The notes: generated by a model not told the origin, from the sequence alone. A stretch of 42,661 bases of DNA from Patescibacteria group bacterium (GCA_018817315.1 JAHITV010000041.1:1-42661), one strand, 5' to 3'; positions 14,690 through 24,042 are shown, counted from the stretch's first letter. A program made the numbers and translations.

Positions 14690-14750
14690 TTGTGCCTTTA
14701 TTTTTATCCCCGCCTTGTCCCGAGCTTGCCGAGGTAGCCGAGAAGCGAGG

Positions 14751-14779
14751 TTGACTATTCAGCCTAATTTTAGTAGTCT
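14751..14779 (+). promoter_or_regulatory. Weak candidate promoter for infB
   Basis: TTGACT, 17-bp spacer, TAGTCT, 36 bases before the infB start. The -10 is poor, so this is tentative. A GC-rich imperfect palindrome (about 14710-14750) lies just upstream. Confidence 0.4.
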
Positions 14780-14814
14780 AAATGGAGTTTAATATTTTTA
14801 AAATTTAAATAGAT

Positions 14815-16836
14815 ATGAATGTTACAGAACTAGCTAGACGTTTAAAAATGGATACCAAAGAATTATTGGAAAAGCTTCCTGAGCTGGGTTTTGATATTGG
14901 TAAACGCGCTATTAAAGTGGATGATCTTTTGGTTGATAAAATTATTATGGCTGTAGAGGGAGAACGTAAGAAAAAGAGGATTGAACAAAGAGATGAGGGA
15001 ATCAAGGAAATTAAGCTTACTAAAGATAAAACTGATCAAGAGGAAAAATCAGCAAAAAAAGAAATTCTTATTCCTGAACAAATTACAGTTAAGGATTTTG
15101 CTGAAGTTTTAAAATTGCCAATTAATAAAGTAATTGCTGAATTAATTAAGAACGGCATTATGAGTTCTTTAAATGAAAGAATTGATTTTGAAACTGCAGC
15201 CATTATTGCAGAAGATTTGGGGTTTTTGGTAAATAAGTTAACTAAGGAAAAACAGTTAGAACAAGAGACTGATCAAGGTAAAGATAAAATCAAAGAACTT
15301 GTAGAAAAAGAGACTAAAGATAATTTACAGCTACGTCCGCCAGTAGTGGTAGTAATGGGTCATGTTGATCACGGAAAAACTAAATTATTGGATGCAATCC
15401 GAGAAACAAATATAGTGGCAGGTGAAAGTGGCGGCATTACCCAGCATATTGGTGCATATCAAATTATTGAAAAAGATAGAAAAATTACTTTTTTAGATAC
15501 ACCAGGGCATGAGGCCTTTAAATCAATGAGAGCGCGGGGAAGCAAGATTGCCGATATTGCCATTATTGTAGTGGCTGCCGACGAAGGACTTAAAACCCAA
15601 ACTTTAGAGGTTATTGATATTGTGCAAAAAGAAAACCTACCTTTTATTATTGCCATTAATAAGATAGATAAAGAGGGTGCTGATATAGAAAAAGTTAAAA
15701 AAGAGCTGGCAGAACTGAATTTAATTCCTGAAGACTGGGGAGGCAAGACGATTTGTGTACCAGTTTCAGCTAAACAAAAGAAAAATATTCCTGAACTTTT
15801 AGACATGATTTTATTGATAGCAGACCTGGAAGATTTTAAAGCTAATCCTAATCGTCCGGCTATTGGAACAATTATTGAATCTCATATTGATAAAGGAGAA
15901 GGACCAGTAGTTACAGTATTAATCCAAGGAGGTACTTTAAGAACAGGAGATTTAATTATTACCGGACAAATTGCCGGAAAAATTAAAGCAATGAAGGATT
16001 ATTTAAGTCATGAATTAAAAGAAGCCCTTCCCTCAACACCAGTAAAGATTTTAGGACTAAAAAATATTCCTCAAGTCGGCGATATTTTAGAAGTCACTCA
16101 AGATAGGAAAAAAGTTAGAGAAACTCTTAAACAAAATCAGTATCGCAAACCAACATTGCCTGTAACTTCAAAAAGATTAGATGAAGACAGTGATTCAGAA
16201 GAGGAAGAAAAAACCTTAAATTTAAACATTATTCTTAAAACAGATGTTTTAGGATCTCAAGAGGCAATTTTAGAAGCTTTTAATAAATTAAGTGATCCAG
16301 AAGTTAAGCTTAAAGTGGTTAAAAAAGGTTTAGGCAATATTACTGATGCTGATATTTTAGATGCTCAAACTGCACCGGCAGTCATTTTGGCTTTTAGGGT
16401 AAAAATTGCTCCGACAGCCGAAGAATTAGCCAGAGACCGGCGGGTAGAAATATTATTTTTTGATATTATTTATAAGTTGCTGGAAGAAATTGAAAAAAGA
16501 CTTAAAGCGATGTTGGCACCGGCAGTCATACGGACAGAATTAGGTAAAGTAGAAGTAATCGCAATTTTTAGAAAAGATAAAAACGAAATAATTATTGGCG
16601 GTAAGGTTAAGGAAGGTAAAGTAAAAGAGAATACTAAAGTTAAGATTATCAGAAATAATGAAACAATTGCTTGGGCTGATTTAATACAGTTGCGTTCAGG
16701 CAAAGAAAAAGTAAGTGAAGGGGTTAAAGGAGAGGAATGTGGTATGCAGATAAAAAGCAATTCAGTTATTTTGGAAGGCGATTTATTAGAAATTTACCAA
16801 GAGAAAATAGAAAAGCGGGAATTAGGAAAAGTGTAG
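14815..16836 (+). CDS. infB: Translation initiation factor IF-2
   Basis: This GTPase places fMet-tRNA on the 30S subunit and promotes subunit joining. The 673-residue protein has a Lys/Glu-rich IF2N region (residues 1-160), G1 GHVDHGKT near 181, DTPGHEAF near 228, NKID near 281, and the beta-barrel and fMet-tRNA-binding domains at the C-terminus. It is shorter than the E. coli long form because the N-terminal extension is reduced. rbfA follows after 24 bases, the conserved infB-rbfA order. Confidence 0.98.
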   Translation: MNVTELARRLKMDTKELLEKLPELGFDIGKRAIKVDDLLVDKIIMAVEGERKKKRIEQRDEGIKEIKLTKDKTDQEEKSAKKEILIPEQITVKDFAEVLKLPINKVIAELIKNGIMSSLNERIDFETAAIIAEDLGFLVNKLTKEKQLEQETDQGKDKIKELVEKETKDNLQLRPPVVVVMGHVDHGKTKLLDAIRETNIVAGESGGITQHIGAYQIIEKDRKITFLDTPGHEAFKSMRARGSKIADIAIIVVAADEGLKTQTLEVIDIVQKENLPFIIAINKIDKEGADIEKVKKELAELNLIPEDWGGKTICVPVSAKQKKNIPELLDMILLIADLEDFKANPNRPAIGTIIESHIDKGEGPVVTVLIQGGTLRTGDLIITGQIAGKIKAMKDYLSHELKEALPSTPVKILGLKNIPQVGDILEVTQDRKKVRETLKQNQYRKPTLPVTSKRLDEDSDSEEEEKTLNLNIILKTDVLGSQEAILEAFNKLSDPEVKLKVVKKGLGNITDADILDAQTAPAVILAFRVKIAPTAEELARDRRVEILFFDIIYKLLEEIEKRLKAMLAPAVIRTELGKVEVIAIFRKDKNEIIIGGKVKEGKVKENTKVKIIRNNETIAWADLIQLRSGKEKVSEGVKGEECGMQIKSNSVILEGDLLEIYQEKIEKRELGKV

Positions 16837-16860
16837 ATTAAAAGTTAAAATTTTTAAAAT

Positions 16861-17196
16861 ATGTCCAAACGTGCTGAACAGCTGGCTGAAGTGATTCAGC
16901 ATGAAATGAATAATTTTTTTATAAGAGAAATGGAATTTTCCCAAGACATTTTAGTTACCTTAACGCAAGTAAAGCTTACTCCGGATTTAAAGCACGCTTA
17001 TTTGTATTTAAGTGTTTTACCTGTTACTAATATTGGACAGACTTTGGAAAAAGTTAACAGGAATTTAGGACGCGCTAAACATTTTTTAAGTGGTCGGCTT
17101 AAGTTAAGAAAATGCCCTGAGTTAGAGGTAATAATTGACGATACTCTTCTTAAAGACCGTAAGGTTGAAAAAGTTTTAGAAAATCTTAACAAATAA
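16861..17196 (+). CDS. rbfA: Ribosome-binding factor A
   Basis: The 111-residue protein has the KH-like RbfA fold. VTLTQVKLTPDLKHAYLYLSV near residue 30 and LGRAKHFLSGRLKLRKCPEL near 70 match the conserved strand and the helix region. It assists late 30S maturation. Co-transcribed with infB and followed by a terminator. Confidence 0.95.
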   Translation: MSKRAEQLAEVIQHEMNNFFIREMEFSQDILVTLTQVKLTPDLKHAYLYLSVLPVTNIGQTLEKVNRNLGRAKHFLSGRLKLRKCPELEVIIDDTLLKDRKVEKVLENLNK

Positions 17197-17215
17197 TTTA
17201 TTATTGGGAAAATCT

Positions 17216-17242
17216 AGGTTAAATTATTTTAACCTTTTTTTA
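17216..17242 (+). terminator. Rho-independent terminator of infB-rbfA
   Basis: aggttaaa-ttat-tttaacct stem followed directly by TTTTTTTATT. Confidence 0.85.
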
Positions 17243-17271
17243 TTGACGGATCAGGAAAATGGTAGTAGAAT
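17243..17271 (+). promoter_or_regulatory. Sigma-70-type promoter for the nrnA-like gene
   Basis: TTGACG (17243-17248), 17-bp spacer, TAGAAT (17266-17271), immediately after the infB-rbfA terminator and 28 bases before ATG. Confidence 0.78.
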
Positions 17272-17298
17272 AAAAAGTCATTTTAAAATAGTATTTTT

Positions 17299-18270
17299 AT
17301 GATTAAAGATATTGCTACAGCACAACAGATTTATCAAAAAATTCAACAAGCCCAAAATATTTTATTAGTCACTCATCAAAATCCAGACGGCGACGGTTTG
17401 GGTGTTTTAAGTGCTATGGCACAATATTTGGAAACGATCAAAAAGAGCTATCAACTTTTTTGTCTAAATGAAGTGCCGGCAAGTTATAAATTTTTGCCGC
17501 AGATATATAAGGTAATAAATAATCCGCAGATTTTTTCCCAGCAAAACTTTGATTTAATAATTATTTTAGATGCCAATTCCTTAGATTATGCCGGTGTTAA
17601 AGAAATAATAAAAAGTATTCGTTATCCATACATTTTAATCAATATTGATCATCATCTAACTAATGAGAATTTTGGTCAGTTAAATTTATGTCAGAGCTCT
17701 TCCAGTTCAGCCTCCGAAATTATTTATGATTTGTTTCGTTTATGGCAGGTAGCTATTACCAAAGAAATGGCGACTGCTTTGTTAAACGGCATTATTTATG
17801 ATACAGGAATTTTTTCCAATGATGCTACTACCTTAACTTCCTTGTCAGCTTCTTCTCATTTATTGAATTTAGGTGCTCGTCATAAAGAAATCAACCAGAG
17901 CGTTTTACGCAATAAAAGTTTAGGACTTTTAAAATTATGGGGCAAGGCCTTTGAGCGGTTAGTTTACAATCCCAGATATGATATAGCTTTTACTGTCATT
18001 ACTCTAAAAGATTTTGAAGATTATCAGGTTGAACCAGGGGCAATTGAAGGACTTTCCAATTATTTTAATGAATTATCCGGAGCAAAATTAACTTTAGTCT
18101 TGATAGAAAAACCAGATGGTTTTATTAAGGGGAGTTTCCGTACCACTTTTGATGACGTTAATGTTGCTCATCTTGCCCAACTTTGGGGCGGCGGCGGCCA
18201 TCGTAAAGCTTCGGGATTTTCTTTAAAAGGAAGGATGATATATAATAGTGATAAATGGAATATTGATTAA
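17299..18270 (+). CDS. nrnA: DHH/DHHA1 phosphoesterase (NrnA-like nanoRNase/pAp phosphatase)
   Basis: The 323-residue protein has complete DHH motifs: THQNPDGDGLG near residue 26, ILDAN near 91, NIDHH near 115 with the following ENFG, YDTGIFSND near 168, and the DHHA1 motif GGGGHRKASGF near 298. These bind two Mn ions and substrate. NrnA removes 2-5-nt RNAs and 3'-phosphoadenosine 5'-phosphate. This fits a cell that relies on RNase Y and PNPase for RNA decay. The next gene is clpP, 31 bases on. Confidence 0.88.
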   Translation: MIKDIATAQQIYQKIQQAQNILLVTHQNPDGDGLGVLSAMAQYLETIKKSYQLFCLNEVPASYKFLPQIYKVINNPQIFSQQNFDLIIILDANSLDYAGVKEIIKSIRYPYILINIDHHLTNENFGQLNLCQSSSSSASEIIYDLFRLWQVAITKEMATALLNGIIYDTGIFSNDATTLTSLSASSHLLNLGARHKEINQSVLRNKSLGLLKLWGKAFERLVYNPRYDIAFTVITLKDFEDYQVEPGAIEGLSNYFNELSGAKLTLVLIEKPDGFIKGSFRTTFDDVNVAHLAQLWGGGGHRKASGFSLKGRMIYNSDKWNID

Positions 18271-18301
18271 ATTTTAATAATTTATTTTTAATTTTAAACA
18301 T

Positions 18302-18880
18302 ATGTTAATACCAACAGTTATAGAAAAATCAACTTACGGCGAAAGAGTTTATGACATTTATTCACGGCTTTTAAAAGACCGCATTATTTTTTTGGGTGAT
18401 ATTATTGACGATAAAGTGGCCAATTCAATTATTGCCCAAATGCTTTTTTTAGAGTCAGAAGACGCTAAAAGCGATATTAAATTATACATTAATTCGCCCG
18501 GCGGTTCAGTTACAGATGGGTTGGCAGTTTACGATACCATGCAATATGTAAAGTGCGATGTCACTACGGTTTGTCTGGGCATGGCCGCTTCTATGGGAGC
18601 TTTGCTTTTGGCTGCTGGTGCTAAAGGCAAAAGATTTGCTTTGCCTAATTGTCAGATACTTTTACATCAGGTGATGGGCGGAGCAGAAGGTCAGGCAACT
18701 GACATTAAAATTAAAGCAGAACAGATTTTAAAAATTAAAGACCGCTTAAATCAAATTTTAGTCAAACACACCGGTCAAACTCTTAAAAAAATTGAAAGAG
18801 ATATAGACAGAGATTATTACATGACCAGCAAAGAAGCCGCTGAATATAACATCATAGATAAAGTTATTACCAGTAAATAA
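18302..18880 (+). CDS. clpP: ATP-dependent Clp protease proteolytic subunit
   Basis: The 192-residue protein matches Clp[21 protein letters not shown] near residue 63, catalytic Ser in GMAASMGA near 95, His in [10 protein letters not shown] near 120, and Asp in the EYNIIDKVI tail region. It forms the tetradecameric chamber used with ClpX or ClpC. Normal length, no propeptide of note. Followed by a strong terminator. Confidence 0.98.
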   Translation: MLIPTVIEKSTYGERVYDIYSRLLKDRIIFLGDIIDDKVANSIIAQMLFLESEDAKSDIKLYINSPGGSVTDGLAVYDTMQYVKCDVTTVCLGMAASMGALLLAAGAKGKRFALPNCQILLHQVMGGAEGQATDIKIKAEQILKIKDRLNQILVKHTGQTLKKIERDIDRDYYMTSKEAAEYNIIDKVITSK

Positions 18881-18909
18881 TAGTTTAAATTTCATAATAT
18901 AGATTGAAT

Positions 18910-18937
18910 AAAGTCCTAGTAAAATAGGACTTTATTT
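18910..18937 (+). terminator. Rho-independent terminator after clpP
   Basis: aaagtccta (18910-18918) and taggacttt (18925-18933) form a 9-bp stem followed by ATTTG. Confidence 0.8.
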
Positions 18938-18996
18938 GATATACTTTTCTTTCTCTTTATTTATCCTTTATTTTGTTTAGAATATAACTTTTGTTA

Positions 18997-19025
18997 TTGA
19001 CTTACAATTTTTAGCAGAGTAATAT
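18997..19025 (+). promoter_or_regulatory. Sigma-70-type promoter for the tonB pseudogene
   Basis: TTGACT (18997-19002), 17-bp spacer, TAATAT (19020-19025), 75 bases before ATG 19100. Confidence 0.8.
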
Positions 19026-19099
19026 AAAAATGTAAGTGATCTTATTAAAAATTCATTTTTTTCACAAAAAAACCGAACCGAAAGGAAGGAGGCAGGAAA

Positions 19100-19837
19100 A
19101 TGAATGCCTATGAAGAATTCACCAAAAACCGGTATGGTTCTTTTGAACTAAAAAAATTTCTGGCTTAATATCTTTGGATTGGCTTGGCTATTTCTGTAGG
19201 TTTACATGGAACGGCCATTGCATCATTTGTCGTCACTAAAGCCTTAACTCGGAAACCGGCGGGATCAAAGCGTATTGTAATTCTTGATCCAACCAAACTT
19301 GGCGCGCCGCCTTCAATTACAGATAGGACTGTTCCACCGTCAATTAAAGTTGCCGCACCAAAGATCGCGCCGCCAGCTGCTGCAAAACCTGTAGCAGTTC
19401 CTGATGAAGAAGACAAAGAAGAAGTAACTATTCAGTCTCAAGAAGAACTTCAGGTTGCTAATACCCCCACAGAGGATGCAACACCTATAGGTGTTGGTGA
19501 TGTGGTATTGGTAATCCCTGAAGAACCAGAAATTCCCTCATCTGATATTTTTACGCCGTATGAGGTAGCCTCCGCTCCGATTGTGAATCCAAGGCCGGAT
19601 TATCCGGAGATGGCGAAGACGGCGGGAGTGAAAGGCAAAGTCGTTATCAAGGTTTACGTAGACAAAAAAGGCGATGTGCGACAGTGGGAAATCATAGCGG
19701 CGAAACCTTCCAATCTAGGCTTCGAAGAAGAAGTCATCAAGGTTATCCGGAAATGGAAATTCACACCGGCGATTCAGCAGAATAATCCAGTAGGAGTCTG
19801 GATCGCTATTCCTTTCAACTTTGAGTTTAAAAAGTAG
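19100..19837 (+). pseudogene. tonB: TonB-type energy transducer with an in-frame TAA
   Basis: A strong Shine-Dalgarno (ggaagg and ggagg) precedes ATG 19100. The frame reads MNAYEEFTKNRYGSFELKKF-LA, meets TAA at 19166-19168, then continues in the same frame as YLWIGLAISVGLHGTAIA (membrane anchor). A Pro/Glu-rich linker and a C-terminal TonB domain follow (RPDYPEMAKTAGVKGKVVIK near the end, then EVIKVIRKWKFTPAIQQ). Without the stop it would be about 245 codons; the TAA is one base from AAA. The stop cuts before the membrane helix, so the product should be dead unless a downstream TTG start (19184) works or there is an assembly error. The N-terminus resembles TonB of FCB-group bacteria. TonB needs an outer membrane, so its presence here is odd. 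Confidence 0.85.
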
Positions 19838-19864
19838 ACTAAAAGTTTTTACTCGGTCTATTTT

Positions 19865-19903
19865 GTCCTACAGACAGTAAGAGATTTTCTGTGGGACTTT
19901 TTA
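19865..19903 (+). terminator. Rho-independent terminator after tonB
   Basis: gtcctacaga (19865-19874) pairs with tctgtgggac (19888-19897), followed by TTTTTATT. Confidence 0.85.
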
Positions 19904-20252
19904 TTGACTTGTAAGATTACCCAGGCAAGCTTGTTGAACCCAAGTTGAGCTTGTCGAAATTTGACTCCCTGAATCATTTATGTTAAGCTGAAAAAGCTTT
20001 AAATTATTAATAATCAAGTTTTCAGAGGTTGCTTAAAATAAGATTGATTGATAAATAAACGAAGAATATTCAGTGTGATTGTTCAGTAGAGAAAATAATT
20101 TTAACTTTTAGCTAGTGACTAGATATAGCAAAAAAACAGGAATTATAATTTGTAAAAGTAATCTTTTGCTAATTTTGCTATACCCAAAACTTTCTTTTAC
20201 TTTAAACTAAATAAGCGACCTTCTTAAAAACTGAAAAGAAAGGATAAGACAG
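19904..20252 (+). other. Intergenic region before rny, no gene seen
   Basis: About 350 bases. It contains a fragment of the gagcttgtcg repeat motif near 19940-19960 and AT-rich DNA before the rny start. The rny Shine-Dalgarno (gaaagga, about 20235-20243) is present. I see no clear promoter with a standard spacer and no RNA gene. Confidence 0.5.
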
Positions 20253-21779
20253 ATGGAAGGAATAGTGCTTTTAATTTCCCTCATAGCCGGACTGGCTATT
20301 GGAGGGCTTATTGGTTATTACTTAAAAAAGGTAATTAGCTTAAGAGCAGTTGATTCAGCAGAAAGAAAAGCTGATGATCTTTTAAGTGATGCTAAATCAA
20401 AACAAAAAGAGATTTTACTTGAAGCCAAGGATAAGGCCATTAAAGTTATTGATGAAGCTAAACATGAAGAGGCAAAAAGGAGAAGTGAAATTCAGCATTT
20501 GCAATCAAGAGTAGAACAACGTGAAGCAGCTTTTGATAAAAAACTGTTAGAGCTGGAGAATAAACAGCAGGAGCTAGGTGAAAAAGTGGTAAAAGTTGAA
20601 AAAATAAAAGAAGAAGTTAACAAGATCAAGGATGCTCAACTAGAAAAACTGGAAAAAATAGCCCAATTAACCACAGAGGAAGCTAAAAAGACGCTTTTAG
20701 ATGACGTGGAACATAAAATTAAAGATGAGTTAGTGGAAAGAGTTAAAAAATTACAGACAGTTTCTTCGGAAGAATTGGAAGCACGTGCCCGGGATTTATT
20801 ATTAACGGTCATTCAACGTTGTGCTGCTTCTCATGCGGCTGAAACCACTACCACTATTGTTAATCTGCCCAGCGATGAAATGAAAGGCAGGGTTATTGGC
20901 CGTGAGGGTCGCAATATTAAAGCGATTGAACAATTAACTGGCGTGGAAATTGTGGTTGACGATACTCCTGAAGCAATTTTAGTTACAGGTTTTTCGCCTA
21001 TCAGAAGGCATTTAGCCAAACGCGCTTTGGATAAGCTTATAGCTGACGGTCGGATTCATCCAGGAAGAATTGAGGAAGCAGTAGAGGAAGCCAAAAGAGA
21101 GCTAGCTTTAGATATTAAAGGAGCTGGTGAAGATGCGGCCCGCGAAGTGGGTATTGCCGGTCTTGATCCTAAACTAATTCAGATTTTAGGCCGGCTTAAG
21201 TATCGTACCAGTTATGGCCAAAATCAACTTAAACATGCTTTGGAAGTTGCTCACCTTTCGGGTTTATTAGCAGAAGAATTAGGCGCTAATGTAACAGTGG
21301 CGAAAAAAGGAGGACTGCTTCATGATATAGGTAAGGCCGTTGACCACGAAGTCCAAGGCGGACATCCTGAAATTGGTTATGATATTTTGAAAAAATTTGG
21401 TTTACCAGAAGAAGTGGCTTATATCTGCCTGGGGCATCATGAAGACGACCCCAAAAGCTTAGAAGCTATTATTGTCAAAGTAGCTGATGCTATTTCTGGT
21501 TCGCGGGTAGGCGCTAGAAAAGATACTTACGAGGATTATTTGCAGCGTCTTGATGAGCTAGAAGGGGTAGCTACTAGCTTTGCTGGTGTAGAAAAAGCTT
21601 ATGCTATTCAGGCTGGTCGGGAAGTTAGAGTCTTTGTGGTGCCTGAAGAAATGGATGATTGGCAATCTGTTAAACTTGCTCGTGATATTGCAGATAAAAT
21701 TGAGCAGGACCTTAGATATCCCGGCGAAATCAAAGTCAATGTTATTAGAGAAAAAAGAATCACTGAATATGCCAGATAA
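20253..21779 (+). CDS. rny: Ribonuclease Y
   Basis: This membrane-anchored endoribonuclease starts mRNA decay in many bacteria without RNase E. The 508-residue protein has an N-terminal membrane helix (residues 4-25), a long coiled coil rich in Lys/Glu (about 30-200), a KH domain (GRVIGREGRNIKAIE near 212) and an HD domain (LLHDIGKAVDHE near 352) that holds the metal site. Complete and typical in length. ymdB follows, the order known from Bacillus. Confidence 0.98.
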   Translation: MEGIVLLISLIAGLAIGGLIGYYLKKVISLRAVDSAERKADDLLSDAKSKQKEILLEAKDKAIKVIDEAKHEEAKRRSEIQHLQSRVEQREAAFDKKLLELENKQQELGEKVVKVEKIKEEVNKIKDAQLEKLEKIAQLTTEEAKKTLLDDVEHKIKDELVERVKKLQTVSSEELEARARDLLLTVIQRCAASHAAETTTTIVNLPSDEMKGRVIGREGRNIKAIEQLTGVEIVVDDTPEAILVTGFSPIRRHLAKRALDKLIADGRIHPGRIEEAVEEAKRELALDIKGAGEDAAREVGIAGLDPKLIQILGRLKYRTSYGQNQLKHALEVAHLSGLLAEELGANVTVAKKGGLLHDIGKAVDHEVQGGHPEIGYDILKKFGLPEEVAYICLGHHEDDPKSLEAIIVKVADAISGSRVGARKDTYEDYLQRLDELEGVATSFAGVEKAYAIQAGREVRVFVVPEEMDDWQSVKLARDIADKIEQDLRYPGEIKVNVIREKRITEYAR

Positions 21780-21809
21780 ATTTTGTTTTAATTCTTAAAT
21801 CCATCTTTC

Positions 21810-22607
21810 ATGAAAATATTATTCTTTGGCGATGTAGTAGGCAAAATCAGTCGTTTAGCTTTAGCCCGAATTTTACCGCAGTTAAAAAAAGAATATCCAG
21901 CAGATATTGTTTTAGCTAATGTTGAAAATTTAGCACATGGTAAAGGCGTCACTGCCAAAACATTAAAAGAGCTAAAAGATATTGGCATTAATGGCTTTAC
22001 CTCCGGTAATCATGTTTGGAAGAAGGAAAAAGCTTTAGAAGCCGCAGAGCAAAGCAATACTATCTTAATCACTCCTGCTAATGACCCCAGGACTCCTAAA
22101 GGTTCAGGTTATAAAATGGTAGAAATTGGCTCAAATAAGCTATTTGTGATAAACTTATTAGGTAGAGTTTTTATTAAGGAAGAAGATCTTAACTGTCCCT
22201 TTAAAGAGGTAGAAAGAATTTTAGCTAGCGACTTAAGTCAAAAAGCTTCGGCAATTTTAGTGGATATACATGCAGAAGCCACTTCCGAAAAAATGGCTAT
22301 GGGTTGGTTTTTAGATGGTCGGGTTTCAGCTATTATTGGTACTCATACTCATATTCCAACGGCTGATTATCGTCTTCTGCCTCAAGGTAGTGCTTATGTA
22401 ACAGATGTAGGTATGGTTGGTCCGGTTGATTCGGTTTTAGGAGTGAATAAAGAAACCATCATTAAAAAATTTCTAACCGAAGCGCCGATAATCTTTGATA
22501 TTCCTCAACAAGGTGAAGTAGAAGTAAATGCTGTATATCTGGAAGTTGACGAAAAAAGCAAACTTGCTACTAAAATTGAGAAGATAAATAAAAGAGTTAT
22601 TATTTAA
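21810..22607 (+). CDS. ymdB: YmdB-family metallophosphoesterase
   Basis: The 265-residue protein has FFGDVVGKISR at the N-terminus (metal-binding Asp), ANVENLAHGKG near 32, TSGNHVWKKEK near 64, VDIHAEATSEK near 150, GTHTHIPTAD near 178 and TDVGMVGP near 198. This is the TIGR00282/YmdB set; the B. subtilis member hydrolyses 2',3'-cyclic nucleotides in vitro and affects biofilm and motility choice. It lies 30 bases after rny, consistent with one operon. Confidence 0.93.
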   Translation: MKILFFGDVVGKISRLALARILPQLKKEYPADIVLANVENLAHGKGVTAKTLKELKDIGINGFTSGNHVWKKEKALEAAEQSNTILITPANDPRTPKGSGYKMVEIGSNKLFVINLLGRVFIKEEDLNCPFKEVERILASDLSQKASAILVDIHAEATSEKMAMGWFLDGRVSAIIGTHTHIPTADYRLLPQGSAYVTDVGMVGPVDSVLGVNKETIIKKFLTEAPIIFDIPQQGEVEVNAVYLEVDEKSKLATKIEKINKRVII

Positions 22608-22628
22608 GATTAAAATTTTTAGACATTA

Positions 22629-22663
22629 CCCGCCGATTGAGCTTAGCTCGACGAATTGGCGGG
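22629..22663. repeat. Nested palindrome between ymdB and HU genes
   Basis: Outer arms cccgcc/ggcggg enclose gagcttagctc (22639-22649), which has the recurrent GCTTAGC centre. No T-run follows, so it is not a simple terminator. Confidence 0.6.
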
Positions 22664-22691
22664 CTAGATAAATGAAAGGAGGTGAGATAAT

Positions 22692-22973
22692 ATGAATAAA
22701 GTAGAATTGGCAGAATCTATTGCTGATAAAGTTGGTTTAGCTAAAAGTCAGGTTATTAAAATGTTGGATGTTTTTGAAGAAGTCGTAACCACTACTATTA
22801 AAGGTGGCGGAGAAGTAACTTTAACTGGCTTTGGTACTTTTTCGGCAAAACACAGAGCTTCTAGGATGGGAGTTAATCCGCAAAACCCTAGTGAGAAAAT
22901 CCAGATTCCTTCGGTAACAGTACCCAAATTTAAAGCCGGCAAAGCATTAAAGGATGCTTTAAAAAACAAGTAA
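22692..22973 (+). CDS. hup: HU-family DNA-binding protein
   Basis: The 93-residue protein matches HU: MNKVELAESIADKVGLAK at the start, EVTLTGFGTFSAKHRASRMGVNP near 40-62 with the DNA-arm region, and VPKFKAGKALKDALK at the end. It forms a dimer that bends DNA. A strong Shine-Dalgarno (AAAGGAGGTGA) precedes ATG. Confidence 0.97.
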   Translation: MNKVELAESIADKVGLAKSQVIKMLDVFEEVVTTTIKGGGEVTLTGFGTFSAKHRASRMGVNPQNPSEKIQIPSVTVPKFKAGKALKDALKNK

Positions 22974-23026
22974 TATTTCCTTAATAAAAGAATATAATTT
23001 TTTGATTATTTAAGCTATTTAAATAT

Positions 23027-23056
23027 AACCCTTGCCAAGATGGTGAAGGGTTTTTA
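23027..23056 (+). terminator. Rho-independent terminator after HU gene
   Basis: aaccctt (23027-23033) and aagggtt (23046-23052) followed by TTTAG. Confidence 0.72.
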
Positions 23057-23066
23057 GAATAAAATT

Positions 23067-23879
23067 TTAGTTGGGGTAAATAACAATGATCCTTTTTTCA
23101 CCTTGTAAAATATTTTCCTCATTCCAGTCGTGTATGGAGTTAATAATAGTTTCAAAACTGTACATAAAATCTTCACCTCGTTTAGTGCCCGGATCATTGG
23201 TGATGAATTCATTTTTAGTATATCCTTTAATAACCAACATGTGATATATTGGTCCTGGTTGTCTAAAATAAGGATTATTTAATTCTCTGCCGGCAGCTGG
23301 CACTATCACCGGTCGTTTTTTAAAAAGATGATTTTTAATTTCCTCTACAGTAGGATTATTAATTATTTCTATTTTTTTATAACCCCAATAGTCTTTGATT
23401 AATTGAGCAGTTTGGCTAGCGGTTAAATCAAAATGTCCTCCCCAATTATCAATCTGCCAGTCAACCATTTTCAAAATTTCTTCGGTGGCTATATCTTTAG
23501 TAAAGTTTTTATTTTGATAGTAATAATGAACTATAAGTGCTGCCGCTTCTTCGCAAGCTTCTTTAAAAGTTTCGTCCCAGTTTGCAAAAGGAGCTTGTGA
23601 GGTAAAAGGCACATTAAGGTTATAAGAATCAGGCAACGTTTTATTTTCCGGATAGACGAGAACGGGAGTTTCATCTTTAGAGGGAGAGAGTTGGTTTTCA
23701 GTTACTGATTCGTTAATTAGTTCAGTTGAAGTTGAATATTTGGTTTTTTGAAAGTTAACCGCTTCGGGCAGATTGGATTTTTGCAAGTCATAAAACAAAT
23801 TTTTGATTTTAACACGGTAGCTAAAAGCGCCTAAAGCCAGGAGTAGAATAATTATAATGAACAGCAATTTTTTTCTCAT
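23067..23879 (-). CDS. Membrane-anchored C39-like cysteine peptidase
   Basis: The 270-residue protein has an N-terminal membrane helix (residues 4-21), a Ser/Thr/Glu-rich linker (to about 80) and a papain-like C39_2 domain. That domain has NVPFTSQAPFANWDETFKEA then CEEAA with the catalytic Cys near residue 109, the His in IYHMLVIKGY near 214, and TNDPGTKRG after it. This family is common in CPR and Gram-positive bacteria as secreted peptidases of unknown target. The oxyanion Gln is plausibly in TSQAP. Confidence 0.85.
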   Translation of the reverse strand: MRKKLLFIIIILLLALGAFSYRVKIKNLFYDLQKSNLPEAVNFQKTKYSTSTELINESVTENQLSPSKDETPVLVYPENKTLPDSYNLNVPFTSQAPFANWDETFKEACEEAAALIVHYYYQNKNFTKDIATEEILKMVDWQIDNWGGHFDLTASQTAQLIKDYWGYKKIEIINNPTVEEIKNHLFKKRPVIVPAAGRELNNPYFRQPGPIYHMLVIKGYTKNEFITNDPGTKRGEDFMYSFETIINSIHDWNEENILQGEKRIIVIYPN

Positions 23880-23910
23880 AAAGTTATTGTAGCATATATT
23901 AGAAAGGTCG

Positions 23911-24042
23911 GCGTTCCGGCCTTGTCATCCTGAACGTAGTCGCGCTAAGCGCGACGGAGCGAAGGATCTATAGTTTATTGTAATTAATTACAGATTCTTC
24001 ACATTCGTTCAGAATGACAGAGTGCTCAATGGGCCGGAGCGC
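23911..24042. repeat. Inverted-repeat element (GTCATCCTGA...type)
   Basis: gtcatcctgaacg (23924-23936) is matched in inverse by cgttcagaatgac (24006-24018), and gcgttccggcc (23911-23921) by ggccggagcgc (24032-24042). Inside are cgcgctaagcgcg (23941-23953) and gagcgaaggatct. Non-coding elements with these GTCATCCTGA...TCAGAATGAC ends occur in many unrelated bacterial genomes and look like short mobile or recombined inverted repeats. It lies between two divergent secreted-protein genes. Confidence 0.75.
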
